64,000 nucleotides of DNA from Futiania mangrovi (GTDB lineage: Bacteria; Pseudomonadota; Alphaproteobacteria; Futianiales; Futianiaceae): the NCBI RefSeq assembly GCF_024158125.1, contig NZ_JAMZFT010000001.1, positions 558,001 through 622,000 on the forward strand. The letters run 5' to 3'. Each line of letters starts with the position of its first letter. Positions within the stretch are counted from its first letter, which is position 1. Below the pieces are notes generated by a model. It was given only the letters and a program-made list of their open reading frames with translations. It made no database searches and had not been told where the DNA came from. The position numbers and the translations under genes were made by a program. This document shows, in pieces, positions 6,793-14,180 of this stretch.

Positions 6793-9273
6793 TCAGTCCT
6801 CCAGTGCAAGGGCGCCGTCGATCACGGCCTGTTGTTCCTTCTCGTGCCAGCCCTTCCAGCCCACGGCGGGCGAGGGGGCGGCGGGGCGGGTGACGAGCCG
6901 CACGCGGCGGCCCGCGGCGGCCTCTAGCCGGCGGTCGAGCCAGGTGAAGGGGCCGAGGTTTTCCGGCTCCTCCTGCGCCCAGACGAGATCCGCCTTGGCA
7001 TAGGGCTTGAGCGCGGCGGCCACGGCCTCGGCCGGGAAGGGGTAGAGTTGCTCGATGCGCACGAGCGCCACCTTCTTCTCGAGCCCGCGCTCCTTCCGCG
7101 CCGCATCCAGCAAATAGAACATCTTGCCGGAGCAGAGCACGACGCGCTTTGCCCGCGCGACCGTCTCGCCGATGACCGTCTCGAAGCCCGTGCTGGGTCC
7201 GAAATCGGCAAGCGCCGACTGGCACGCGCCATGGCGCAGCAGGAATTTCGGTGTGAAGACGACGAGGGGCTTGGCCACGTCGCGCACGACCTGGCGGCGC
7301 AGGGCGTGGAAATAATTGGCGGGCGTCGAAGCGTTCACCACGCAGATGTTGCCGCGCGCGCAGCGGGCGAGCACGCGCTCCGGGTGCCCCGTCGAATGGT
7401 CCGGGCCACCGCCGTCCATCCCGTGCGGCAGCAGCATCGTCAGGCGCGAGGTGAGCAGCCAGCGGTCCTCCCCGCCCGTGACGAACTGGTCGAACATGGG
7501 CTGGCAGACGCTGAGGAAGTCGCCGAACTGCGCCTCCCAGATCTGCTGGATGCGCCGCTCTCCCACGCTGATGCCGTATTCGATGCCGAGCACGGCGTTC
7601 TCGATCAGCGGCGTGTTGAAGACCTCGACATCGCTGCCGAACGCGCCGAGGACGGAGTGGACCGCGCCCGTTTCCTGGTCGTGCAGCGCGAGATGGCGCT
7701 GGGTGAAGGCGCCGCGCACGCTGTCCTGGCCGGAGAAGCGCACGGGCAAGCCGTCGTCTGCGGCGACCGCCATGGCAAGCGCCTCCGCGCTCGCCCAATC
7801 GATGCCCTCGCCCTTCTCGAAGGCGGCGCGGCGCTTCTCGAGGAACTGCAGCACCTTCGGGTGCAGCGTCATGCCCTCGGGCGCGGTCGCCATGGCGATG
7901 CCGAGCGCGCGCAGCCGCTCGACGTCCACGCCCGTCTCGACCGGATCGCAGAGCCGCGTCTCGATGTCCTTCGCAAGGCCGGGCGTCATGTCGGGTCCGT
8001 TGGGCGCCCAGGACTTCGCGGCGGCGAACGCCTCGTCCATCTCCGTGCGGAAGGCTGAAAGATCGGGCGCATCGCTCCCCAGCGTCTGCGCGTAGCGTGT
8101 GGAGATCGGCGGCAGCGCGTCGATGACCTTGTATTGCAGCGGCTGGGTGAAGCGGGCTTCCTCGATCTCGTTGTGGCCGCGCCGCCGGAAGGTGACGAGG
8201 TCCACGACGACGTCCGCGCCGAACCGGTTGCGGTAGCGCGCGGCGATGCGCACGGCGGCGAGCACCGCGTCCGGGTCGTCGCCGTTCACGTGGATGACCG
8301 GGGCCTCGATCAGCTTGGCGATGTCGGTGCAGGCGCGCGCGGTGCGCGCCTCCTCCGGGTCGGTGGTGAAGCCGAGCTGGTTGTTGAGGACGAGATGGAT
8401 CGTGCCGCCGACCGAGTATTGCGGCAGGCCGGACAGCTGCAGAAGCTCCATGTTGACGCCTTGCCCTGCGAAGGCCGCGTCGGTGTGGAGGAGGAGGGGG
8501 AGCGGCGCCTCGCCGGTCTCCCGCGCCATGGCGCAGGCGCGCCCGAGCGTCAGCGCGGGCACGATGGAGAGGTGCGAGGGGTGCGGTGCGACCCACATGT
8601 GGACGCCGTCGGCGCGCGTGCCCTCCCAGCCCAGGTGATAGGGCACGTCGGAGGACGCGCCCAGCCCCTCCGGCAGGTCGGGGGTTCCCATGCACTCCGC
8701 GATGCAGCGCACCAGCGGCTTCTCGAAGGAGAGTGCCATCTGCGTCAGGCGCCCGCGGTGCATGCCGCCCACCGCGACGGACTTCGCACCCGCCTCGCGG
8801 ATCGCGGCCTCGATGGCGACGAGATAGGTTTCCGAGCCGGAAAGGCCGAAGATCTTCACGGTCGGCAGGCGCTTGGCGAAGATCGCCTCGAACGCCTCGC
8901 CCCGTGCGATCAGGTCGAGGGCGGCGGCGCGCAGATCGTCGGGCGGGGTCCAGCCCGCCTCGATCTCTCCGACGAGCCAGGCGGCGCGTTCGGCGTCCTG
9001 CAGATGGCCGATCTCCCAGCCGATGGACCCGCACCAGTCCGCGTCGAGACGGGCGGCTTCGTCCGCGTCCATCGCCTCCCGCGCGGTGGCGAGGTCGGGG
9101 TGGACGAGGGGGGCTGACAGCTTCAGCGGGTCGAGGTCGGCCGCCATCCAGCCGAAGCGGTACCAAGGCGCCGGTCCGGGGCCGTTCCCCCCGCCGCGGC
9201 CGAACAGCGCGTCGAGCGCGCCGGGATCGCCCGCGCCCAGGAAATCGAACTGACGCAATTCATCCCTGCCCAT
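6793..9273 (-). CDS. 2-oxoglutarate dehydrogenase E1-like (SucA paralogue)
   Basis: An 826-residue ThDP enzyme clearly related to SucA. Conserved points are CGSIGWE at about 81-87, MHRGRL with His172, DVPYHLG with His213, HTDAAFAGQG with Asp265 and LNNQLGFTT near 297-304 (ThDP-binding), and the C-terminal EAQFGDF, LLPHG and QEEPENLG. It is about 100 residues shorter than SucA, with the N-terminal E2-binding stretch largely missing. Several substrate-region signatures differ: HPSHL for NPSHL, and HNEIEEARFTQPL for HNE-x-DEP-x-FTQPL. No sucB or lpd follows. It probably acts on another 2-oxo acid as a free-standing decarboxylase or carboligase, upstream of the RraA-like aldolase. Confidence 0.82.
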   Translation of the reverse strand: MGRDELRQFDFLGAGDPGALDALFGRGGGNGPGPAPWYRFGWMAADLDPLKLSAPLVHPDLATAREAMDADEAARLDADWCGSIGWEIGHLQDAERAAWLVGEIEAGWTPPDDLRAAALDLIARGEAFEAIFAKRLPTVKIFGLSGSETYLVAIEAAIREAGAKSVAVGGMHRGRLTQMALSFEKPLVRCIAECMGTPDLPEGLGASSDVPYHLGWEGTRADGVHMWVAPHPSHLSIVPALTLGRACAMARETGEAPLPLLLHTDAAFAGQGVNMELLQLSGLPQYSVGGTIHLVLNNQLGFTTDPEEARTARACTDIAKLIEAPVIHVNGDDPDAVLAAVRIAARYRNRFGADVVVDLVTFRRRGHNEIEEARFTQPLQYKVIDALPPISTRYAQTLGSDAPDLSAFRTEMDEAFAAAKSWAPNGPDMTPGLAKDIETRLCDPVETGVDVERLRALGIAMATAPEGMTLHPKVLQFLEKRRAAFEKGEGIDWASAEALAMAVAADDGLPVRFSGQDSVRGAFTQRHLALHDQETGAVHSVLGAFGSDVEVFNTPLIENAVLGIEYGISVGERRIQQIWEAQFGDFLSVCQPMFDQFVTGGEDRWLLTSRLTMLLPHGMDGGGPDHSTGHPERVLARCARGNICVVNASTPANYFHALRRQVVRDVAKPLVVFTPKFLLRHGACQSALADFGPSTGFETVIGETVARAKRVVLCSGKMFYLLDAARKERGLEKKVALVRIEQLYPFPAEAVAAALKPYAKADLVWAQEEPENLGPFTWLDRRLEAAAGRRVRLVTRPAAPSPAVGWKGWHEKEQQAVIDGALALED

Positions 9274-9304
9274 GTGACGTGTTCACCCCTGCACCTTGTT
9301 TTCC

Positions 9305-9328
9305 GGTCGAATTTGTCGATTTTCGACC
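9305..9328. promoter_or_regulatory. inverted repeat between diverging operons
   Basis: GGTCGAA (9305-9311) and TTCGACC (9322-9328) form a perfect 7-bp inverted repeat with a 10-base spacer. It lies in the 243-bp region between the E1-like gene and the thiolase gene, 32 bases from the E1 start. The position and symmetry suit an operator. No regulator gene is adjacent, so the protein that binds it is unknown. Confidence 0.35.
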
Positions 9329-9516
9329 CTGATGCGCACCATAATCAACGCGGACGCAACTGCACCTGAAATTTTCGGCATGACTGGGTTCCGCGCGTGC
9401 GCCGCGCGGCTTGCCCTCGGCGCCGCGCCGCCCCACACTCGGGCCCGGCCAAGAACCGCGAGAAGGCCGCCCGCCAGAAGGGTGGCCAGCAACACAAGGA
9501 TCGAAGGGTGCCTTCC

Positions 9517-10704
9517 ATGACCGACGCCGTCATCGTCTCCACCGCCCGCACGCCCATCGGCAAGGCGTACCGTGGCTCGCTCAACTCCACGCAAGGGGCG
9601 ACGCTCGGCGCCCACGCGATCAGCCACGCCATCGCGCGGGCCGGGATCGACCCGGCGGAGGTCGAGGACATCGTCATGGGCTGCGCCATGCAGGAGGGGA
9701 CGACCGGCTACAATGTCGCGCGCCAGTGCGCGGTGCGCGCAGGGCTTCCCGTCGGCGTCTCCGGCACGACCATCGACCGGCAGTGCGCCTCCGGCCTCAA
9801 CGCCATCGCGGTCGCGGCGCGCGCGGTGATGTTCGACGGTCTCGATGTCGCGGTCGGCGGCGGCATGGAATCGATCAGCCTTGTGCAGAACGAGCATCGC
9901 AACGCCTTCATGGCGAAGGACCAGGGCCTGCTCGACATGAAGCCCGAGGTCTACATGCCGATGATCGACACCGCCGAAATCGTCGCCGAACGCTATGGCA
10001 TCGGGCGCGAGGCGCAGGACCGCTACGGCGCGGAAAGCCAGCAGCGTACCGAAGCCGCCCACAAGGCGGGCATCTTCCGGGACGAGATCGTGCCGATCAC
10101 GACGGTGATGACGCTCGTCAACAAGGAGACGGGCGAGGCGAGCCAGCACGAGGTGACGCTCGACCATGACGAGGGGATGCGCCCCGGCACGACGTTCGAG
10201 GGTATTTCGGCCCTCAAGGCGGTGCGCGGCGAGGGCAAGTGCATCACGGCGGGCAATGCGAGCCAGCTTTCCGACGGCGCCTCGGCCAGCGTGGTGATGA
10301 ACGCCAAGGTGGCGGAGAAGCGGGGGATCGAGCCGCTCGCCATCTTCCGCGGTTTCGTGGCGGCGGGGTGCGAGCCCGACGAGATGGGCATCGGCCCCGT
10401 GTTCGCCGTGCCGCGGCTGCTGAAGCGCCACGGGCTCAGCGTCGACGACATCGACCTGTGGGAACTGAACGAGGCGTTCGCCGTGCAGGTCCTCTATTGC
10501 CGCGACAAGCTGGGCATCGACCCGGCGAAGCTGAACGTCAACGGCGGGGCCATCGCGGTCGGCCATCCCTATGGCATGTCGGGCGCACGGCTCGCGGGCC
10601 ACGCGATCCTCGAAGGCAGGCGGCGCAAGGCGAAATACGCGGTCGTGACCATGTGCGTCGGCGGCGGCATGGGCGCGGCGGGCCTCTTCGAGATCTGCAA
10701 CTGA
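9517..10704 (+). CDS. thiolase (acetyl-CoA C-acyltransferase)
   Basis: A 395-residue thiolase with all catalytic elements: nucleophilic Cys90 in DRQCASG, the NEAF block, [17 protein letters not shown] with the active-site histidine at about 350, and MCVGGGMG with the second cysteine at about 380. It condenses or cleaves 3-oxoacyl-CoA. ATG 9517 is preceded by GAAGGG at suitable spacing; GTG 9508 is an alternative. It is divergent from the E1-like gene and is followed 2 bases later by the ornithine cyclodeaminase-like gene, so the two form a transcription unit. Degradative and biosynthetic thiolases cannot be separated by eye here. Confidence 0.88.
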   Translation: MTDAVIVSTARTPIGKAYRGSLNSTQGATLGAHAISHAIARAGIDPAEVEDIVMGCAMQEGTTGYNVARQCAVRAGLPVGVSGTTIDRQCASGLNAIAVAARAVMFDGLDVAVGGGMESISLVQNEHRNAFMAKDQGLLDMKPEVYMPMIDTAEIVAERYGIGREAQDRYGAESQQRTEAAHKAGIFRDEIVPITTVMTLVNKETGEASQHEVTLDHDEGMRPGTTFEGISALKAVRGEGKCITAGNASQLSDGASASVVMNAKVAEKRGIEPLAIFRGFVAAGCEPDEMGIGPVFAVPRLLKRHGLSVDDIDLWELNEAFAVQVLYCRDKLGIDPAKLNVNGGAIAVGHPYGMSGARLAGHAILEGRRRKAKYAVVTMCVGGGMGAAGLFEICN

Positions 10705-10706
10705 CC

Positions 10707-11699
10707 ATGACGGGAGACGGGCGGGAGGCGGAAGGCTTCGGCGACCTCGCGGACGTGCCGGTCATCGGCCGGGCGCGGATGCGGGAGCTTCTGCCCTGGC
10801 CCGAGCTTGTCGAGGCACTGCGCAAGGGCTTCGACGGCACCATCGTCTCGCCGGTGCGGCACCATCACACGGTCGCGGGCCATGGCGAGCCGGACAAGAC
10901 CCTGCTGCTGATGCCCTGCTGGCGCGACGGGGGCGAGCTGGGGGTGAAGATCGTCAAGGTCACGCCCGGCAACAGCGCGCGGGGGCTGCCCGCCGTCGCG
11001 GGCCTCTACGTGCTCTTTTCGGGCGACACGGGCGCGCCGGTCGCCCTGCTCGACGGCGGCGAACTGACCGCGCGGCGGACGGCAGCGGCGAGCGCGCTGG
11101 CGGCGAGCTATCTCGCGCGCAAGGATGCACGCCGCCTGACGGTGATCGGGACCGGGCGGCTCGCGCCCAACCTTGTGGAGGCGCACCGGGCCGTGCGCGA
11201 TTATGCCCATGTCACGGTCTGGGGACGCTCTGCGGAGAAGGCGGCGGCGCTGGCCGCCGATCTCTCGGCGCGGCTGGGCATAGAGGCGGCCGCCGAGCCC
11301 GATCTCGAGAAAGCCGTGAGGGGGGCGGACACGGTAAGCGCGGCGACACTGTCGCGGGTGCCGCTGGTGCGCGGGGCGTGGCTCACGCCCGGCATGCACG
11401 TCGATCTCGTGGGCGCGTTCACGCCGCAGATGCGGGAGAGCGATGCGGACGCGCTGGCCCGCGCGCGGGTCTTCGTGGACACCCGCGCCGGTGCGCTGAA
11501 GGAAGCGGGCGACGTGGTGCAGGCCATCGCCGAGGGCGCGCTGGGGGAGGGGGACATCGCCGCCGACCTCTTCGATCTTTGCAGCGGGCGGCACAAGGGA
11601 CGGACGTCGGCGGACGAGATCACGCTCTTCAAGTCGGTGGGGGCGTCGCTCGAGGATCTGGCGGCGGCGGAACTCGCCTACCGGCTCGCCACGGGCTGA
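10707..11699 (+). CDS. ornithine cyclodeaminase/mu-crystallin family
   Basis: A 330-residue protein of the OCD/mu-crystallin family, NAD(P)-dependent enzymes that include ornithine cyclodeaminase, delta-1-pyrroline-2-carboxylate (ketimine) reductase and alanine dehydrogenase. Family markers are KIVKVTPGN at about 72-80, LLDGGELTARRTAAASALAA (about 112-131), the dinucleotide motif VIGTGRLAPN at about 147-156, and a late GAFTPQMRE. The second glycine of the usual GxGxxA reads GTGRLAP. It is probably translated with the thiolase (2-base gap). A ketimine reductase in an acyl-CoA unit would be unusual, so a different imine- or keto-acid substrate is possible. Confidence 0.82.
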   Translation: MTGDGREAEGFGDLADVPVIGRARMRELLPWPELVEALRKGFDGTIVSPVRHHHTVAGHGEPDKTLLLMPCWRDGGELGVKIVKVTPGNSARGLPAVAGLYVLFSGDTGAPVALLDGGELTARRTAAASALAASYLARKDARRLTVIGTGRLAPNLVEAHRAVRDYAHVTVWGRSAEKAAALAADLSARLGIEAAAEPDLEKAVRGADTVSAATLSRVPLVRGAWLTPGMHVDLVGAFTPQMRESDADALARARVFVDTRAGALKEAGDVVQAIAEGALGEGDIAADLFDLCSGRHKGRTSADEITLFKSVGASLEDLAAAELAYRLATG

Positions 11700-11718
11700 T
11701 CCGCGCGCGAAAAAGGAA

Positions 11719-11747
11719 ACGGCCGCCCGGGGGGAGCGGGCGGCCGT
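11719..11747 (-). terminator. intrinsic terminator of the ahp operon
   Basis: An 11-bp perfect stem, ACGGCCGCCCG (11719-11729) against CGGGCGGCCGT (11737-11747), with a 7-base loop. Read on the minus strand it is followed by TTCCTTTTT, so it is a good intrinsic terminator for ahpC-ahpD. It may also stop transcripts from the converging OCD-like gene. Confidence 0.7.
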
Positions 11748-11775
11748 CAGGCGTGTCAGGCGTACCTTTTGGGGG

Positions 11776-12327
11776 TCAGGCCGCCTGCGCCAGGGAGGAC
11801 TGCAGCGCGGCCTCGCCGTCGAGGACGGCAGCCACCGCGTTCACGACGGAGGCGATGCGCACGGCGGTCTGGATCTCGGCGGGCTTCAGGCCATGCTTGC
11901 GCAGTTCGGCCTCGTGCGCGTCGATGCATGCGCCGCAGCCGTTGATCGCGGAGACGGCGAGCGACCAAAGCTCGAAATCCGCCTTCTCGACACCCGGATT
12001 GCCGATGACGTTCATCCGCAGTTTGGCGGGCAGCGTCTTGTAGTCCGGCGCGGACGCGAGGTGCACGAAGCGGTAGTAGATGTTGTTCATCGCCATGATC
12101 GCGGCGGCTGCACGCGCGGCCTTCAGTGCCTCGGGCGCAAGCTTGTCCGCAGCCTCCGCCTCGATGGCGGCGATCACGTCGCGCTGGCGCGTGGCGTGCG
12201 CGGAGGCGACGAGGGTGCCCCACAGGCGCTGCGCGCCCAGGCTTTCGTCATTGGCGATGGAGGACAGGTTGAGCTTGATGTCCTTGGCGTAGTCGGGCAG
12301 TGCCGACTTCAGCGTCTCGATCGACAT
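11776..12327 (-). CDS. ahpD: alkylhydroperoxidase AhpD
   Basis: A 183-residue AhpD. In the known system AhpD uses a CxxC thiol pair, kept reduced by a lipoamide-linked partner, to reduce AhpC. The active-site motif [10 protein letters not shown] is intact with Cys131, Cys134 and His138, in the usual Glu/His relay setting. Length fits AhpD (about 175-185). It is encoded 76 bases after ahpC on the same strand with a strong hairpin between them, so it is probably made at lower level than AhpC. Its start ATG at 12327 was chosen because upstream residues in frame belong to the hairpin region. Confidence 0.92.
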   Translation of the reverse strand: MSIETLKSALPDYAKDIKLNLSSIANDESLGAQRLWGTLVASAHATRQRDVIAAIEAEAADKLAPEALKAARAAAAIMAMNNIYYRFVHLASAPDYKTLPAKLRMNVIGNPGVEKADFELWSLAVSAINGCGACIDAHEAELRKHGLKPAEIQTAVRIASVVNAVAAVLDGEAALQSSLAQAA

Positions 12328-12358
12328 GGGTGCGGGTCTCCAGCGTTCGGGGAAGGGT

Positions 12359-12384
12359 GGGGCCGGCGGCGGTCCGCCGGCCCC
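12359..12384 (-). promoter_or_regulatory. intra-operon hairpin between ahpC and ahpD
   Basis: An 11-bp perfect stem, GGGGCCGGCGG (12359-12369) with CCGCCGGCCCC (12374-12384), and a tetraloop. It sits in the 76-base gap after the ahpC stop. It has no U-tract on the minus strand, so it is more likely an mRNA-stabilising or attenuating element than a full terminator. Confidence 0.55.
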
Positions 12385-12403
12385 GTCTCGCGGGGGAGAG
12401 AGA

Positions 12404-12961
12404 TCAGGCCGCGGGGCGCAGGACGTCGCCGCCCACCGAGCGGTTGCAGGGGCAAAGCTCATCCGTCTGCAGCGCGTCGAGGATGCGCAGCGTCTCCTTC
12501 GGGTTGCGGCCGACGTTGAGGTTGTTGACCGAAACGTGCTGGATGACGCCATGCGGGTCGACCAGGAAGGTCGCGCGCAGGGCCACGCCTTCCTCGGAGC
12601 GGACGCCAAGCCCGTCGACCAGCGCGCCCGTCGTGTCGCCGAACGAGTAGTGGTTGAGGTTCGCGAGGTCCGGGTGCGCCCGGCGCCATGCGAGCTTCAC
12701 GAACTCGTTGTCCGTCGAGCCGCCAAGGAGCACGCAGTCGCGATCCTCGAGGTCGTCCTTGATGTTCGCGAACTCGACGATCTCCGTCGGGCAGACGAAG
12801 GTGAAGTCCTTCGGATAGAAATAGATGAGCTTCCACTTGCCCTGGAAGCTCGCTTCCGTGATCTCCTCGAACGCGCTCTCGCCGTTCTCTTCGGGGTTCA
12901 TGAAGCCGGGCTTCGCAGCCAGGACCTTGAATTCGGGGAGACGATCGCCAACACCGAGCAT
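12404..12961 (-). CDS. ahpC: peroxiredoxin AhpC (AhpD-dependent type)
   Basis: A 185-residue typical 2-Cys peroxiredoxin that reduces hydrogen peroxide, alkyl peroxides and peroxynitrite. The peroxidatic cysteine is Cys57 in FTFVCPTEI. The C-terminal region reads DELCPCNRS with Cys170 and Cys172, an arrangement seen in AhpC proteins that pair with AhpD (the mycobacterial type) rather than AhpF. The neighbouring ahpD supports this. Transcription probably starts in the AT-rich stretch near 13040-13072, about 100 bases upstream, where a LysR-type palindrome lies. Confidence 0.94.
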   Translation of the reverse strand: MLGVGDRLPEFKVLAAKPGFMNPEENGESAFEEITEASFQGKWKLIYFYPKDFTFVCPTEIVEFANIKDDLEDRDCVLLGGSTDNEFVKLAWRRAHPDLANLNHYSFGDTTGALVDGLGVRSEEGVALRATFLVDPHGVIQHVSVNNLNVGRNPKETLRILDALQTDELCPCNRSVGGDVLRPAA

Positions 12962-13041
12962 GATTGAAACCTCTCTCGTTTCCGTTGCGTTTTCAAAACC
13001 TTGGTAGCGCGCGACAGGCCGTCGCCGCCGTCACGAACAGG

Positions 13042-13072
13042 CATATAATGGAACTATTCTAAAACGCAATAG
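13042..13072 (-). promoter_or_regulatory. putative ahpC promoter with LysR/OxyR-like palindrome
   Basis: On the minus strand TTGCGT (13069-13064), 16 bases, then TATATG (13047-13042) form a reasonable sigma-70 promoter. Overlapping the -35 is the interrupted palindrome CTATT-N9-AATAG (13054-13072), which contains an ATT-N9-AAT / T-N11-A LysR-type box. OxyR, a LysR-family peroxide sensor, commonly controls ahpC, so this is a candidate OxyR site. No oxyR gene is in the window. Confidence 0.4.
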
Positions 13073-13102
13073 CCCAACAGGGCGCCGGACACGATTTTTT
13101 GC

Positions 13103-13126
13103 GCCGCAGCGAGGTCGCGCTGCGGC
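13103..13126 (-). terminator. hairpin downstream of the iclR-type gene
   Basis: GCCGCAGCG (13103-13111) and CGCTGCGGC (13118-13126) form a perfect 9-bp stem with a 6-base loop, 30 bases after the regulator stop and before the ahpC promoter. It is followed on the minus strand by an A-run, not U, so termination would be weak or factor-assisted. Confidence 0.35.
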
Positions 13127-13156
13127 ACCGGGCCAAAAGGGGAATGGGACAACCGG

Positions 13157-13972
13157 TCAGACGGTGCCGCGGCCGAGGATCGCTGCGATCTCCACGAGGC
13201 GGGGGCCGAACTCCTGCATCAGCCGCTCCTGCGAGAGCTTGAAGGCCGGTGCGCCGCAGTTGAGGCCGAAGATCGGCGCGCCCTCGTCATTGAGGATGGC
13301 GACGCCGACGGCGTTCACGTCGGCCTGCCAGTCGCCGAAGGAGGTGCAGAAGCCCTGGGCGGCGATCTCCTCGCGTGCGCGCTCCACCCCCTCCACGATC
13401 CGGGGATAGGCGTCGGGCATCCGGTCTTTCATGGCGCGCAGCAGGTAGTCGCGCTCCCCGTCCGGCAGGGCGGCGAGCAGGGCGCGGCCCATGGCCGACG
13501 TGCCCAGCGTCACCCGCGAACCCACGTCGAGGCTGAGCGTCACCGTGCCCGGCCCGCGCGCACATTCGAGGTAGACCATGGCGAGGCGGTCGCGCGCGCC
13601 GAGCGCGACGGATGCGTCCGCCGCAGTCGCCAGTTCCTGCAGCAGGGGGCGCGCACGGGTGCGGATGTCGAGACCCGACAGCATGGAGTAGCCGAGCGAG
13701 AGAACCCCAGCCCCCAGCCGGTAGCGCCCGCTGTCCGGCGACAGCGTCAGATAGCCGAGCTTGGTCAGCGTGAATGTCAGCCGCGAGACGGTCGCTTTCG
13801 GAAGGCCCGTCCGTTCTGCGAAATCGGCGTTCGTGAGCCCAAGCTCCCCCTTGCGGAAGCACCGCAGGATCTCGAGCCCGCGTGCGAGCGCCGTCACGAA
13901 ATGGCGCTCGCCCTCGAACTCGTCCGGAATCCAGCCCGCGTCTTCGGCTATCGGCTTGGGCGGACGTTTCAT
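13157..13972 (-). CDS. IclR-family transcriptional regulator
   Basis: A 271-residue IclR-type regulator. The N-terminal winged helix-turn-helix (about 25-85) includes VTALARGLEILRCF and the recognition region TGLPKATVSRLTFTL; the C-terminal IclR ligand domain follows (LGTSAMGRALLAALP and a late FGLNCGAPAF). I chose ATG 13972 because GGAG lies eight bases before it, whereas the GTG nine bases upstream would overlap that ribosome-binding site. It is divergent from the acyl-CoA dehydrogenase gene. Matching palindromes in three nearby catabolic promoters make it the likely local regulator of transport and catabolism. The inducer is unknown. Confidence 0.9.
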   Translation of the reverse strand: MKRPPKPIAEDAGWIPDEFEGERHFVTALARGLEILRCFRKGELGLTNADFAERTGLPKATVSRLTFTLTKLGYLTLSPDSGRYRLGAGVLSLGYSMLSGLDIRTRARPLLQELATAADASVALGARDRLAMVYLECARGPGTVTLSLDVGSRVTLGTSAMGRALLAALPDGERDYLLRAMKDRMPDAYPRIVEGVERAREEIAAQGFCTSFGDWQADVNAVGVAILNDEGAPIFGLNCGAPAFKLSQERLMQEFGPRLVEIAAILGRGTV

Positions 13973-14033
13973 GAGAGACACTCCAGGGGGGCGGGCGAAC
14001 TTTTGGCGGTCATCTTACAGATGCGGCCGCCGT

Positions 14034-14061
14034 TTCAAAACAACCTCTCGCGCGTTTTGAA
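14034..14061. promoter_or_regulatory. inverted repeat in the iclR/acd divergent region
   Basis: TTCAAAAC (14034-14041) and GTTTTGAA (14054-14061) form a perfect 8-bp inverted repeat with a 12-base spacer. It lies in the 208-bp region between the IclR-type gene and the acyl-CoA dehydrogenase gene, upstream of the predicted -35. It could be an autoregulatory or activator site, distinct from the N3-spaced palindromes. Confidence 0.35.
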
Positions 14062-14115
14062 CGGGCCAGGCGCGGGATGGCAGCCCGCGCAGACCCGACA
14101 CGCAAGGGAACCGCA

Positions 14116-14143
14116 TTGCGAAACCCAGTTCCGTTTTTATACT
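14116..14143 (+). promoter_or_regulatory. acd promoter with IclR-like operator (site A)
   Basis: TTGCGA (14116-14121), 16 bases, TATACT (14138-14143) form a good sigma-70 promoter for the acyl-CoA dehydrogenase gene starting 37 bases later. Overlapping it at 14117-14135 is TGCGAAAC-CCA-GTTCCGTT, the same pattern as the palindromes at 20300-20318 and 23103-23121. The overlap with the -35 suggests repression in the absence of inducer. Confidence 0.5.
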
Positions 14144-14180
14144 CCGCGGGCGGGAGAAAAGGAAATCAGGAGAACGACCG

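Noticed and set aside
6793-9273. Treating the E1 gene as the TCA-cycle sucA
   Set aside because: No sucB, lpd, sucC or sucD nearby; the N-terminus is shortened and substrate-region signatures differ. It was kept as a paralogue, but a genome search is needed to be sure.
14022-14040. Another copy of the IclR-like motif reading TGCGG-CCGCC-GTTTC
   Set aside because: The arms match only partly and the spacing is one base off, so it does not fit the N3 pattern of the three accepted sites.
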